From Elusimicrobia bacterium HGW-Elusimicrobia-1 (lineage in GTDB: Bacteria; Elusimicrobiota; Endomicrobiia; PHAN01): a DNA stretch of 38,843 nucleotides. The stretch covers positions 1 to 38,843 of the forward strand of contig PHAN01000020.1 of the NCBI GenBank assembly GCA_002841695.1. Reading direction: 5' to 3'. The first letter of the stretch is position 1. The number at the start of each line of letters is the position of its first letter. The notes under the pieces were generated by a model that was not told the origin of the DNA, did no database searches, and worked only from the letters and a program-made list of their open reading frames with translations. The position numbers were made by a program, and so were the translations under genes. Below are positions 1-8,458 of this stretch, piece after piece.

Positions 1-73
1 CCGATGAGTCCGAACACAAGTATTTATACAAAATAATTGTTACGAAGTTGTTACGAAAAGAAAAAACGTAAAT

Positions 74-154
74 CGTGAAACGTGAATGGTGAAGGGTTAA
101 AGGAAAACTACTCTTTCCGCTTCACTCTTCCCTCTTCCCGCTTCACGCTTCACG
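74..154. repeat. Head-to-head heptad repeats forming an imperfect inverted repeat
   Basis: The 161 bases left of the first gene hold no ORF. On the minus strand, 154 down to 113 reads as six consecutive 7-base units of the form CGTGAAG / CGGGAAG / AGTGAAG. On the plus strand, 74-101 carries four related units (CGTGAAA, CGTGAAT, GGTGAAG, GGTTAAA). The ends 74-86 and 142-154 match as an inverted repeat at 12 of 13 positions, so the region could fold into a long hairpin downstream of the addB-like gene. It could act as a terminator-like structure or simply be a dispersed minisatellite. The repeat structure is seen directly; the role is unknown. Confidence 0.7.
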
Positions 155-161
155 CATTATC

Positions 162-2867
162 TCACCTGCCGCACATTCCGGCGAAATCGCAGTACTGGCA
201 ATACGCTTCGTCATCGTCGTCGGCGGCGAACGGCGCGGCGGGGTCGTGAATTTCGGCGAGAAGATTTTTTAAGGACGGCAGAAAGATTTTCTCAAGCGCT
301 TCCGACGGCTCGGACTTATCAAACACCTCGTCTTCCTTTATATCTTTGAGCGAGTAGTATGCCGCGCGGGGAGGAGCGACATTTTTGGCTTTGGAATAAA
401 GCCACGAATACAGCGGAAGTTGAAACGACCTTATGAGTTTTTTCATTTCCTTGCGGGATTCAAGAGGCGATGAAAGTTTTTTCGACGGCACGGCGTAGGC
501 GCCGGTTTTATAGTCGATGAGCCACGTTTCGGCCCCCCGCGAATCGACGCGGTCGATGCGCCCGCCGATTTTTACTTTGCGGCCGGCGGAGCCGACAATC
601 AAATCTCCCGCGACTTTTTCCTCGGCGGCGATAATCTTAAAATCTTCGTCGCGACGGGATTCGGATTTAATCGCCTGATTAAGCCGATGTCTCGCCACTT
701 CGCGCACCAGATACGCCTCGCCGCGCGACGGGCCGAGATGTTCCGCCGCTTTCTCGTCGATAATTCTGTCGAGCGTTTCTTTGGCCGACGGCGAACCGAG
801 CGATTTTTTGTCGGGGAACATCCCGAAAAACTCTCTAAGGACTTCGTGCGCGAACTCGCCTATGCCGGCGGCTTCCAACTCGCCCGAAAAATCTTGAGTT
901 TCGCGCAAACGCAGAACCGACGCGAAGTAAAACGCCGAGGGGCAGCGCATATATCTGTCGATGGAACTGGGCGAAAATGTCATAGAGTCGAGTATCGACA
1001 GACATTTTTCGCTCTTGGGGACGGAGTTTTTAGGCGGAGGCGACGCCGACGCGTTCACGCTGACCGCCTCGACGATGTCCTTCTGCCCGACGGCCACCGC
1101 GCCCGCGCGCTCGCGTTCCCAAATTATTTCCTCGACGTAGCGGCTTCTGGATTCGCGGCCGCCCTCGCGGTAAACGAGGTGCGCCTCGCGGGCGGAGTTT
1201 ACGAGTGTCATAAAGTTTTTTCTTATCGTCTTTTCGCGGTCTCTGTACGTCGGAAGTCCCAGGGATTTTTTGAGCGGAGCGGGCAGCAGAGAATCGAATC
1301 TTGAAACACCCGGCAAAACGCCTTCGTTGACGTCGAGAACTATGATTTTTTCGAATTTAAGATTGCGCGCCTCGAGCATTCCCAGCAACTGAAGTCCTTT
1401 AAGAGGAACACCCGGAAAGGGAACCGTAGCCGCCCCTACGACGGAACGCAGCACATCGTAAAGAGAGGCGCGGGACATTTTCTCGGAGGCGGCGGCGGAA
1501 CGCGACACACCTTCCAATAAACGCTCGTATCCGACGAAGAACTCCGAAGCGAACGGATACGCGCGCGAGGCCGAAGTCGCCGCGAATATGTCGAGAAGCC
1601 GCAGAAATCCTCCGGAGATTTCGCCCGGCGTGGACGCCCGCTCGAACGGCGCCGCCAGCGCGGCGTGAGCGCGGCGAAGCGATTCACGGCGTGACGCGGG
1701 AGCGGCGGCCTCTATATCGGAAAGCGAGGCGTGATGAGTTTTTATGCGGGATTTTTTCGACGCGGACGAAACGGCGGCGTGCGTTTGCTCCGGAGATTCC
1801 CCGTCGAAAAACATGGCGCGCACGTAGGGGTGGGACATCAGCCGCCTGTATTCGGCCACAAGGTAACCGCCTTCGGAGGAACGCGTTTCCTGAACTCTTA
1901 TGACGAGATCGAAAAATGAATTGATGCCGGAGCGGGACAGCGGGTAACCCAGCGAGACGTTGTATTCCGCGTCGAATCTCCCCAGCGCTTCCGTCAACAG
2001 CGGCACAAGGGCTTCCGCGCGCGGAATGATGACGGCGGTGGAGCGCGCATCGAAACCGCGGGACAGTATTTCGGCGACTTTTTTAATCTGGGAATGAGTG
2101 TCGAAAGCGCGGTAAAGTTTGACGCCGGAGGAATTCCACGACGACGGCGGCTCGTAGGAGACCTCCACGACGCGCGCGCCGCCCGACGACAATCGCGCCA
2201 GAAGGCGGGTTTCCAAAACGGTAAGGTCGGAAAATCCGCAAACGTAAAAAACATCGACGCGCGGAAAATGTTTGGAGACGTCGAGGCCGCGCGACGAGGC
2301 GGCAAAGGCCATAGGGCGGGTCATAAGACCCAGCCGCGACAACTCGGCCGCGTAGGCGTCTCTTATCGACGGAAGACGGTCGACCACCTCGGCGAGATTT
2401 TGCGGCATACCTTCGGCGGACATCGACTTTACCCTCGATAAATCGAGCGCGGCCATATCGATTTCATCGACGGTCTCAAGCAGACGGCGGCCCCACGCGG
2501 CAAACTCTCCGAAATCGCGCGGAAAAATCTTTACGCCCGAGGAACCCGCCGCGCGAAACAGCGCGAAGATTCTGTCCAGATAGGAAGCCGGTGCGGCGCC
2601 CGGCAAAAGATTGACAGCCGCGCGATCGGCCAGATCGTTTATCGACAGAAGAACCGGCGGCGCGAACGGCGATTTGACTTCGGCGCGAAGCCGGTCTACA
2701 AGATAGTACAGCGGCCGGCGGTTCGGGAATATCACCGCGCTCGACGAGAAATCGCGCGGCGCGGCGGACCCTGAGCTATGTTTGTCGGCCAGAATCATTG
2801 CCGCCAAATCGTCGATGAGGTCGCCGCCCTGAGGAACGGTTATTCTTTCGGCGGATGATTTCTTCAT
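162..2867 (-). CDS. addB: AddB-like PD-(D/E)XK exonuclease with Fe-S cluster motif
   Basis: A 901-residue protein resembling the AddB subunit of AddAB, the double-strand-break end-processing helicase-nuclease. The N-terminal two thirds look like an inactivated helicase fold with no Walker A, as is usual for AddB. The C-terminal nuclease domain starts near residue 630. It has Cys642 (RCPSAF), His674 (FAHEVL), Asp772 in GRIDR, and Asp785/Lys787 in IDYKTG. Cys890, Cys893 and Cys899 close the protein. The four cysteines match the AddB 4Fe-4S arrangement that staples the nuclease domain, and Asp772/Asp785/Lys787 are the expected catalytic residues. The start ATG overlaps the stop of the priA-like gene in an ATGA. 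An addA partner would be expected to the left, beyond the window. It could instead be a stand-alone nuclease of the same family. Confidence 0.8.
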   Translation of the reverse strand: MKKSSAERITVPQGGDLIDDLAAMILADKHSSGSAAPRDFSSSAVIFPNRRPLYYLVDRLRAEVKSPFAPPVLLSINDLADRAAVNLLPGAAPASYLDRIFALFRAAGSSGVKIFPRDFGEFAAWGRRLLETVDEIDMAALDLSRVKSMSAEGMPQNLAEVVDRLPSIRDAYAAELSRLGLMTRPMAFAASSRGLDVSKHFPRVDVFYVCGFSDLTVLETRLLARLSSGGARVVEVSYEPPSSWNSSGVKLYRAFDTHSQIKKVAEILSRGFDARSTAVIIPRAEALVPLLTEALGRFDAEYNVSLGYPLSRSGINSFFDLVIRVQETRSSEGGYLVAEYRRLMSHPYVRAMFFDGESPEQTHAAVSSASKKSRIKTHHASLSDIEAAAPASRRESLRRAHAALAAPFERASTPGEISGGFLRLLDIFAATSASRAYPFASEFFVGYERLLEGVSRSAAASEKMSRASLYDVLRSVVGAATVPFPGVPLKGLQLLGMLEARNLKFEKIIVLDVNEGVLPGVSRFDSLLPAPLKKSLGLPTYRDREKTIRKNFMTLVNSAREAHLVYREGGRESRSRYVEEIIWERERAGAVAVGQKDIVEAVSVNASASPPPKNSVPKSEKCLSILDSMTFSPSSIDRYMRCPSAFYFASVLRLRETQDFSGELEAAGIGEFAHEVLREFFGMFPDKKSLGSPSAKETLDRIIDEKAAEHLGPSRGEAYLVREVARHRLNQAIKSESRRDEDFKIIAAEEKVAGDLIVGSAGRKVKIGGRIDRVDSRGAETWLIDYKTGAYAVPSKKLSSPLESRKEMKKLIRSFQLPLYSWLYSKAKNVAPPRAAYYSLKDIKEDEVFDKSEPSEALEKIFLPSLKNLLAEIHDPAAPFAADDDDEAYCQYCDFAGMCGR

Positions 2868-4741
2868 AGCACGGCCGCGTCCACGTTCGCGACAACCCCC
2901 GACGCCGCGCGGCCAGAAAGCAGATAATTTCTGAGCGCTGCCGACGGCGCGGAGTATTTTATCATTACCTTGTATATGTAATTGCCCCTGAGCCGTTTTC
3001 TTGGCCCCGGCGACGGTCCCAGCGCCTCGACGCCCTCGGCGGCAAGCGCGTTGAGACCTTCGACGGCCCTGACGGCCGCCGCGAAAACTTTCTTTTCATT
3101 TTTCCCCGCGAAGGTCATCGCCGCGAGGCCTCCGTAGGGCGGATATCCGAGTTCTTTTCTGGCGGAAAGTTCGGCGGCATAGAAATCGCCGAAACTTTTG
3201 GCAAAAATATCCCCCGCGCCGGCCAGACGGGACGCCGGAAAAACCGCCAAACGCGCTCCCCCCGCGAAATCAGCGTATTCGGCGGCGCGCAGGAAAGATC
3301 TCTCGGCGGCCGTAAACTCGGGATGCGCCATATCAAGACCGGCGTCGGTTATCGCCACGACAAGAGTTTTTTTCTTCGTCAGATAGGGCGGGATGGGCGA
3401 TGTTGTAACGATAAAATCCGCGTCCGCGACGTCATCGACATCGCTCGACAGCGATGAGACCGTCGCGACTTTGGCTGCGGGATAAAGCCGCTTAATCTCC
3501 GAGGCCATCCCGCCCGCGCCGAAAGACAGCGACTTGGCCTCCGACGAGCCGCACTTGGGGCAGCGCGGCGTCGCTCCGAAAGTTTTGGAGCAATACGGAC
3601 ATCTGAAATCCGCGACGCCGTTTGTTTCCACAAGAGACAAAGCCACGTCGCAGTCGGGACATTTGATTATGGCGGAACAAGCGCGGCAATAATAGCCGGA
3701 TAAAGTGCCTTTGCGACCGGAGTGAATTATGGCCGATGAACCCACCGCGTAAGCGGCGTCAAGCATCGATGAGAGACGTTCGGATACCTGCGACGGACGG
3801 GAGAAATCCGCCGGGCGCTCCGTCTCAAAAGGCGAGGCGGAATATTCGGCAGGCATATTGACGGGACGTTTTAGTGCTCCGGACGAGAGCATTTCGAATA
3901 TCTGCGACGAGAATACGAGGCCGCCGAACACGGCCTCTACGCCGTTTATGACGGAAGCGGCCGCCAGCGCGGCGTCGCGGGAAACGTAGTATGGCTTTCT
4001 GCCGTCTTTGTGGCCGTAATCGTAATCGCGCTCGATTATGATTTTTGAAAGTTTCGACGGGCGAAGGAAAACGGCCCGTCGCGCGCCGACGATAAAATGT
4101 CCGCCTCCCGAGGATATCTTCCCGAAAAAACTCTCAATGGCCGAAAGCGACGCCGCGGAGTTCCACTCTATCGGCGACAAATCGGCGAAACGAGCCAAGG
4201 CATAGCGCACGTCGGAAACGGCGGGCATAACCAGCAGCGCGCTTTCCCCCCGCGCCAGCGTTTCGGCGACGATTGCGCGATAGCTCTCGAAACGCTCCTC
4301 GAATTTCGCGCACACAACGGAAACCGGCGGGCGGTCTTTCTTCCGTGAAGCCGACCGCGAATGTTCAGCGCCCCGCGGCTCAAGCGCGGAAGAAAAAAGA
4401 GGGATCGTGATTCTTAAATCGGCCGGATACAGAAGGTCGCAGAAAACCGCCGGAGAGGCAAGGCAGCGTTCCGCCATATTTTCGGCGAAGCGAAGATTAT
4501 CCGCGTCCAGCACAGGTTTATCGTCGATAACCGACAAAACGCTTTTCAGGGCGGATTCCCCGAACGCGCTTTTTTGTTTTTCCTTTAACACGTAACCGCG
4601 GCGACGGGAACGGCCGAAAGGCGCTTCGACCCGTCTTCCGACTAACGATAAATCACCGGGGGTCTCTTTTGCGGAATCGGCTCCGACGATATAATCGAAA
4701 GGTCCGTAAGGCGGGGCGTTAAAAACCACTTCAATAATCAT
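2864..4741 (-). CDS. priA: PriA-like replication restart protein with degenerate helicase motifs
   Basis: A 625-residue homologue of primosomal protein N' (PriA is about 730 in E. coli). The architecture is recognisable: an N-terminal DNA-binding domain opening VVFNAPPYGPFDY, a central zinc-binding block with eight cysteines (352, 355, 361, 364, 381, 384, 394, 397), and a C-terminal region with ELGYPPYG (about 530-537). The ATPase signatures are not intact. No GxTGSGKT Walker A is found where expected (about 144-156). The DEEH box position reads IERDY (236-240). The GTQMxxKGxDF position reads VTTSPI, and the GRAGR arginine-finger motif reads DFAGGAR. By analogy with actinobacterial PriA-like proteins it may load or bridge at forks without unwinding. 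It starts 58 bp after the SpoIID-like gene and overlaps addB by 4 bp. The family call is secure; the loss of helicase activity is inferred. Confidence 0.85.
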   Translation of the reverse strand: MIIEVVFNAPPYGPFDYIVGADSAKETPGDLSLVGRRVEAPFGRSRRRGYVLKEKQKSAFGESALKSVLSVIDDKPVLDADNLRFAENMAERCLASPAVFCDLLYPADLRITIPLFSSALEPRGAEHSRSASRKKDRPPVSVVCAKFEERFESYRAIVAETLARGESALLVMPAVSDVRYALARFADLSPIEWNSAASLSAIESFFGKISSGGGHFIVGARRAVFLRPSKLSKIIIERDYDYGHKDGRKPYYVSRDAALAAASVINGVEAVFGGLVFSSQIFEMLSSGALKRPVNMPAEYSASPFETERPADFSRPSQVSERLSSMLDAAYAVGSSAIIHSGRKGTLSGYYCRACSAIIKCPDCDVALSLVETNGVADFRCPYCSKTFGATPRCPKCGSSEAKSLSFGAGGMASEIKRLYPAAKVATVSSLSSDVDDVADADFIVTTSPIPPYLTKKKTLVVAITDAGLDMAHPEFTAAERSFLRAAEYADFAGGARLAVFPASRLAGAGDIFAKSFGDFYAAELSARKELGYPPYGGLAAMTFAGKNEKKVFAAAVRAVEGLNALAAEGVEALGPSPGPRKRLRGNYIYKVMIKYSAPSAALRNYLLSGRAASGVVANVDAAVL

Positions 4742-4778
4742 AAATGCCGGCCGGAGTATGAAAAGTTTTTATTTGCGA

Positions 4779-4797
4779 CGCGGAAGAAAAGTCCGCG
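4779..4797 (-). other. Small hairpin between SpoIID-like gene and priA
   Basis: In the 58 bp gap, CGCGGA (4779-4784) and TCCGCG (4792-4797) form a perfect 6-bp stem with a 7-base loop. On the transcribed strand the T-rich stretch begins only some 10 bases later and is interrupted, so this is not a convincing terminator. It could stabilise or attenuate the transcript entering priA. Only the stem itself is seen. Confidence 0.35.
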
Positions 4798-4799
4798 CG

Positions 4800-5972
4800 T
4801 CAATCCACCACTTTTTTTATGTATGTGCCCGGATAGTAGAACCCGAGTATGTCGCGGTAATTCCTGCCGGAGTCGGCCATACCCTTGGCGCCCGCCTGGC
4901 ACATCCCGACACCGTGTCCCCAGCCCTGTCCGCGGAATTCGAAGGAGTCCCTTCCGCGCACAATGGCATCGAGCTTGGTGCTTTTCATTTTCCACGAGTC
5001 CACGGCCAGACGGAATTTTCCCGCTTTTACGACGAGCGACCCGCCGGAATGAATTACTTTGATGAAACGCGCGCGGCCGGATACGTTTCTGGATACCACT
5101 TCAAGCGAGCGGATTTTCCCTACTTTGTATCCCGCGGCATTCAGGCGGGTTCGTATGTACGCCTCATCTATAACTGAACTCCATTTGAAATGCCTGTACC
5201 ATCCGCAGTGAGGACATTTTTTGGCGATAAGATAAGTTATCGGAGAGCTTGAAACGTCCCAAACGTTGGACGGCTCCTCGGTATAGCCGCCGCAGGATGC
5301 GTGAAAAACAGTGTTGGCCGGTTCGCCCTTATCGTCCGCGAGAATCTCGCCCGCCGTCTCGACAACCGCCTTGTCCGTCGAGGAATGCTCGCCCGCCGCG
5401 CCGATGTAAACCTGGCAGTGCACCGTGGGGCACATATCGAATCCGTCTTTCGCGTGGCGGCCGGAATTCCGCCAGACAAATCCGCGGGCGGCGACCGCCT
5501 GGGCTTTGAGCGCTTCAAGCGGCCAGTCGTGACTCATTTCGGCCGCCAACACCCCTCTGACATAATTGTCTATGCCGAGTTCGTTTACGACCGTAAGACG
5601 CGAACCGGCGGCGGAAACTATTACGCTGTCGCGATAGTTTTTACCGTTTACTCTTACGAAACCATCGGACGAGGCGGGAGTAATTCTTAAGGGAGATGAA
5701 TACGACTTGCCGTCGATAACCACTCTGCCGCGAACAGCCGTGACAAAATAATCGTCGCCTTTTCTGAAACGCGCGCCGACGGGATTTTGCATTTCGTAGA
5801 GCTTGTAATCGTCGCCGGCAAGATTGAAGCTGTCGACTTTTACTATGAGGCCCACGCGCACTATATCGCGGGCTTCGGCCGCCGAAAAAACCGATATCGC
5901 CGATGATAAAAGAAACATCGCGGCGACAGATGAGCGAAAAATCCGCGGGCGGTTTTTTGTCGTCATGATCAT
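4800..5972 (-). CDS. SpoIID/LytB-domain peptidoglycan glycan-strand hydrolase
   Basis: About 390 residues, probably exported. An N-terminal basic stretch and hydrophobic segment (SSVAAMFLLSSAISVFSAA) ending near AEA-RD looks like a signal peptide. The SpoIID domain is clear: IDNYVRGVLAAEMSHDWP then EALKAQAVAAR, whose glutamate (Glu143 counted from the second Met) corresponds to the catalytic acid of SpoIID lytic transglycosylases. It also has CPTVHCQVY, FHASCGGYTE and the C-terminal GQGWGHGVGMCQAGA. The family cleaves or remodels glycan strands stripped of peptides. A longer arginine-rich reading upstream lacks family similarity. I chose ATG 5972 because it overlaps the queH stop as ATGA; a second ATG at 5966 is equally possible. 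SpoIID-domain proteins are common in non-sporulating bacteria, so this does not imply sporulation. Confidence 0.85.
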   Translation of the reverse strand: MIMTTKNRPRIFRSSVAAMFLLSSAISVFSAAEARDIVRVGLIVKVDSFNLAGDDYKLYEMQNPVGARFRKGDDYFVTAVRGRVVIDGKSYSSPLRITPASSDGFVRVNGKNYRDSVIVSAAGSRLTVVNELGIDNYVRGVLAAEMSHDWPLEALKAQAVAARGFVWRNSGRHAKDGFDMCPTVHCQVYIGAAGEHSSTDKAVVETAGEILADDKGEPANTVFHASCGGYTEEPSNVWDVSSSPITYLIAKKCPHCGWYRHFKWSSVIDEAYIRTRLNAAGYKVGKIRSLEVVSRNVSGRARFIKVIHSGGSLVVKAGKFRLAVDSWKMKSTKLDAIVRGRDSFEFRGQGWGHGVGMCQAGAKGMADSGRNYRDILGFYYPGTYIKKVVD

Positions 5973-6547
5973 TTTTTTGTCGATGGCCTCAACCGCGCTT
6001 CCGCGCGGGCGGCGAGTTCGGCGGCGCGTTCCGCGGCGCTGGCCGGACATCCGCAGTATTTCTGGGAGTAGAGACCTTTTTGCCGGGCCATATTCTTGCC
6101 CTGATAATAAGCCGGACGGGAATCCAGATATAGAAATTCCGCGCCGAATTTCTTCGCGGCTTCGCGCGCCGCGGAAACCGCAAGTTCATGTTCCTGATAA
6201 GGGCTGGCAAGGAGCGTCGTCGAAAATGCGTCAAAATTCATTTCCGAGGCGGTACGCGCGACCTCGGAGATTCTCTTTTCGTAGCAAACCGCGCATCTTG
6301 CGGGTTTCGGCGCGGCAAGCGCGGCGGCAAAATTGCGGGAATCGGCGTCGACGGGCGCGGCAATGGTATCGACACCCTTCATCTCGTTGAACTTTATCAG
6401 AGATTCCCTGCGAAGCGCGAGTTCCGCATCGGGACCGATATTGGGATTAAACCAAAAGCCGGTAACGTCGAAACCCGACGGTATTATTTCAAAAAATGAC
6501 GCGGAGCAAATGGCGCAGCACTGATGAACGAGTATCTTTCGGGTCAT
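5969..6547 (-). CDS. queH: Epoxyqueuosine reductase QueH
   Basis: A 192-residue QueH (former DUF208), the non-cobalamin enzyme that reduces epoxyqueuosine to queuosine in the tRNA wobble position. Visible motifs are VHQCCAICS (Cys10, Cys11, Cys14), FWFNPNI, RCAVCYEKR (Cys85, Cys88), TTLLASPYQ and YSQKYCGCP (Cys165, Cys167). These cysteines provide the 4Fe-4S and metal ligands of the family. The reading frame continues upstream for 45 codons, but that part runs through a dispersed repeat and has no family similarity. I therefore start at ATG 6547, immediately before the conserved beta-strand. No Shine-Dalgarno is visible upstream. The stop overlaps the SpoIID-like gene by 4 bp. No other queuosine gene lies in the window. 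Confidence 0.93.
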   Translation of the reverse strand: MTRKILVHQCCAICSASFFEIIPSGFDVTGFWFNPNIGPDAELALRRESLIKFNEMKGVDTIAAPVDADSRNFAAALAAPKPARCAVCYEKRISEVARTASEMNFDAFSTTLLASPYQEHELAVSAAREAAKKFGAEFLYLDSRPAYYQGKNMARQKGLYSQKYCGCPASAAERAAELAARAEARLRPSTKK

Positions 6548-6616
6548 TTTATTTGTAATTGTGTCATTTATCCACTCAGAACGTTTCCCATCCGGCGAGC
6601 CGCGGCATACCCGCCA

Positions 6617-6703
6617 TTTTGTAGCGGGCGCATTGCAATGCGCCTCAATCGCGGAGTTACCATCCGCCCTGCACGGCGGCATAGCAATGCCGCCGCTACA
6701 AAA
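6617..6703. repeat. Compound palindromic intergenic repeat (MITE-like or REP-like)
   Basis: An 87-bp element in the ruvB-queH gap has three nested symmetries. Outer arms TTTTGTAGCGG (6617-6627) and CCGCTACAAAA (6693-6703) are a perfect 11-bp inverted repeat. Inside lies a perfect 18-bp palindrome at 6627-6644 centred on TTGCAA. A 9-bp perfect stem with an AGCA loop lies at 6674-6695. It has no coding potential. A related motif (GTAGGGGCG plus palindrome) lies near the right end of the window at 38165-38188. This looks like a dispersed non-autonomous repeat; the symmetry is seen, the family assignment inferred. Confidence 0.8.
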
Positions 6704-6704
6704 A

Positions 6705-6730
6705 CTGAATCGCTTCGCCTCGCAATGACG
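6705..6730 (-). repeat. Short dispersed-repeat fragment (CGTCATTGCGAGGCGAAGCG)
   Basis: On the minus strand this reads CGTCATTGCGAGGCGAAGCG followed by ATTCAG. It resembles a 'cgtcattgcgaggcgaagcg' repeat that I recall from intergenic regions of many bacterial genomes. It abuts the 6617-6703 element, so the gap downstream of ruvB has collected more than one repeat. The family link is from memory and untested. Confidence 0.5.
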
Positions 6731-6751
6731 ATTTTTTTATTCCGGATATTT

Positions 6752-7786
6752 TCAGAAAAGTCCGTTTTTCCGTTCGGGAATTTGCAGCCCCAGATGGGCA
6801 TAGGCCTTGTCGGTGGCCACGCGACCGCGGGGAGTTCTGGCGAGATACCCCTCCTGTATGAGAAAGGGTTCGTACACGTCGGAAACCGTGTCGGCGTCCT
6901 CGGAGACGGCAATGGCGACCGACTCTATTCCGACGGGCCCGCCCGAAAATTTCTGGGCGAGCGCCGACAATATCTTTCTGTCGGTATCGTCGAGACCGGC
7001 GGAATCGACGCCCATTTTATCGAGCGCCATGCGCGCCGTTTCTATCCCTATGATTTTTTCGGATTTTACTTCCGCGAAATCTCTTATTCGTTTGAGCAGC
7101 CGGTTGGCTATGCGCGGCGTTCCGCGCGAACGCGAAGCCACTTCCGTGGCGGCTGCGTCGTCTATGGCGGCGCCCAGTATTCCGCCGGAACGGAGCACTA
7201 TCGCCTTGAGGTCTTCGGGAGTGTAGTATTCCAGATGCCCGACTATTCCAAAGCGTTCCCTCAGAGGTGTGCTCAGAAGTCCCGCGCGGGTGGTTGCCCC
7301 GACCAGAGTAAACCGCGGCACGGCCAGACGGAAAGTTCTTGCGCTGGGCCCCTGGCCGAGTATCACGTCGAGCTTAAAATCCTCCAGCACGGGATAGAGA
7401 GATTCTTCCACGAGATGCGTAAGGCGGTGTATCTCGTCGATAAAAAGCACGTCGCCTTCGGTCATATCGGAAAGTATGGCGGCCAAATCCCCCACCCTGG
7501 CCAGCACGGGACCGCTTGTGGAGCGAAGATTCACGCCCATTTCGCGGGAGATGATGTGAGCAAGCGTGGTCTTGCCGAGTCCGGGCGGAGAATAAAACAG
7601 ACAATGGTCGAGCGGCTCTTTTCTTTTATGGGCGGCGGCAAGATACACTCTTAAATTTTCCTTGAGAGCGTCCTGACCGACGAACTCGTCGAGAGTGGGC
7701 GGCCGCAGAGCGTTTTCGTAGAGGATTTCGGTCTCGGCTGCCGGCGTGTCGGAAGGGACATTCTTTTTGGGTTTGCCGTTTGTCAT
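6752..7786 (-). CDS. ruvB: Holliday junction branch migration ATPase RuvB
   Basis: A 344-residue RuvB, the hexameric AAA+ motor that drives branch migration on RuvA-bound Holliday junctions. It has the RuvB lead-in [12 protein letters not shown], Walker [12 protein letters not shown] (66-76), Walker B FIDEIHR (115-121), sensor GATTRAGLL, arginine finger region TPLRERFGI, and the winged-helix domain ending with [10 protein letters not shown]. The first Walker A residue is Ser where Gly is usual in RuvB; the DNA reads TCT clearly. A GGAG Shine-Dalgarno precedes the ATG. It lies 36 bp after ruvA and is the last gene of the yebC-ruvC-ruvA-ruvB run, followed by a repeat-rich gap. Confidence 0.97.
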   Translation of the reverse strand: MTNGKPKKNVPSDTPAAETEILYENALRPPTLDEFVGQDALKENLRVYLAAAHKRKEPLDHCLFYSPPGLGKTTLAHIISREMGVNLRSTSGPVLARVGDLAAILSDMTEGDVLFIDEIHRLTHLVEESLYPVLEDFKLDVILGQGPSARTFRLAVPRFTLVGATTRAGLLSTPLRERFGIVGHLEYYTPEDLKAIVLRSGGILGAAIDDAAATEVASRSRGTPRIANRLLKRIRDFAEVKSEKIIGIETARMALDKMGVDSAGLDDTDRKILSALAQKFSGGPVGIESVAIAVSEDADTVSDVYEPFLIQEGYLARTPRGRVATDKAYAHLGLQIPERKNGLF

Positions 7787-7822
7787 AATATTGCTCCGTT
7801 GCGGCCGTGTTCGGCCTGAGCG

Positions 7823-8458
7823 TTAAAACAAAAATTTAAGAGCAGCGCGCACAAGACGCTGCGCGTCGGGAGATGACTCGTCGCCGGACGATATTATCGA
7901 CGATACGGCTTCGTCGAGCGCCAAGCGGGCCGCGCCCTCGCGGTATCCCAGGGCGATAAGAACGGCGAGCGCTTCCGAGCGGGCCGTAGCGCCGGCGAAA
8001 CCCGGAACATGCCCCGTCTGACGCCCGGCCCCGCCAATATCGAGCGACTCTATTTTTTGTTTCAGGGCGACTATCATTTTTTCGGCGGTGGGCTTTTTGA
8101 AACCGAAGATTGTCGTCAGCGCCGAAGAGTCCCTGCATTCGACAGCTTTTTTGAAATCGGCCGGAGATTTTTTTATTTTGTCGAGATATTCCAGCGCCTT
8201 TTTCGCCCCGGTTCCGGGAACGTCCCTCAGGAGCGAGAAGATGTCCTGTTCCGTCACGGAGGCGAATCCGTAAAGGGTTGTCCCCCCGCCGTACATCGCC
8301 GTGGATTCGCTTATGTAAAGCATGGCCTCGCCTCCGACGGCCGGCAGCTCGACGGCCGTCGACGGCGCGACGAATATCCGCCATCCTATGCCCGACGCTT
8401 CCAAAACGACCGAAGAGGACGTCTTTGCGATTATCCTTCCGTTTATGGACGCTATCAT
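7823..8458 (-). CDS. ruvA: Holliday junction binding protein RuvA
   Basis: A 211-residue RuvA, the tetrameric junction-binding partner of RuvB. The N-terminal OB domain (MIASINGRIIAKTSSSVVLEASGIGW), the YGFASVTEQDIFSLL segment and the helix-hairpin-helix region (DVPGTGAKKALEYL; FGFKKPTAEKMIVALKQK) are all visible. The C-terminal domain that contacts RuvB follows a linker after about residue 150 and carries ALGYREGAARLALDEA. The frame extends 10 codons further upstream. I chose the ATG at 8458 because it overlaps the ruvC stop (ATGA), has GAGAGG about 9 bases upstream, and matches the usual RuvA N-terminus. Confidence 0.95.
   Translation of the reverse strand: MIASINGRIIAKTSSSVVLEASGIGWRIFVAPSTAVELPAVGGEAMLYISESTAMYGGGTTLYGFASVTEQDIFSLLRDVPGTGAKKALEYLDKIKKSPADFKKAVECRDSSALTTIFGFKKPTAEKMIVALKQKIESLDIGGAGRQTGHVPGFAGATARSEALAVLIALGYREGAARLALDEAVSSIISSGDESSPDAQRLVRAALKFLF

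Noticed and set aside
4800-5972. Sporulation locus suggested by a SpoIID domain
   Set aside because: SpoIID/LytB-domain proteins occur widely in non-sporulating bacteria and no other sporulation gene is present.
6524-7654. 376-codon plus-strand ORF opposite queH and ruvB
   Set aside because: It is antisense to two genes with full family motifs, its translation resembles no protein family, and high GC content makes long shadow frames common.
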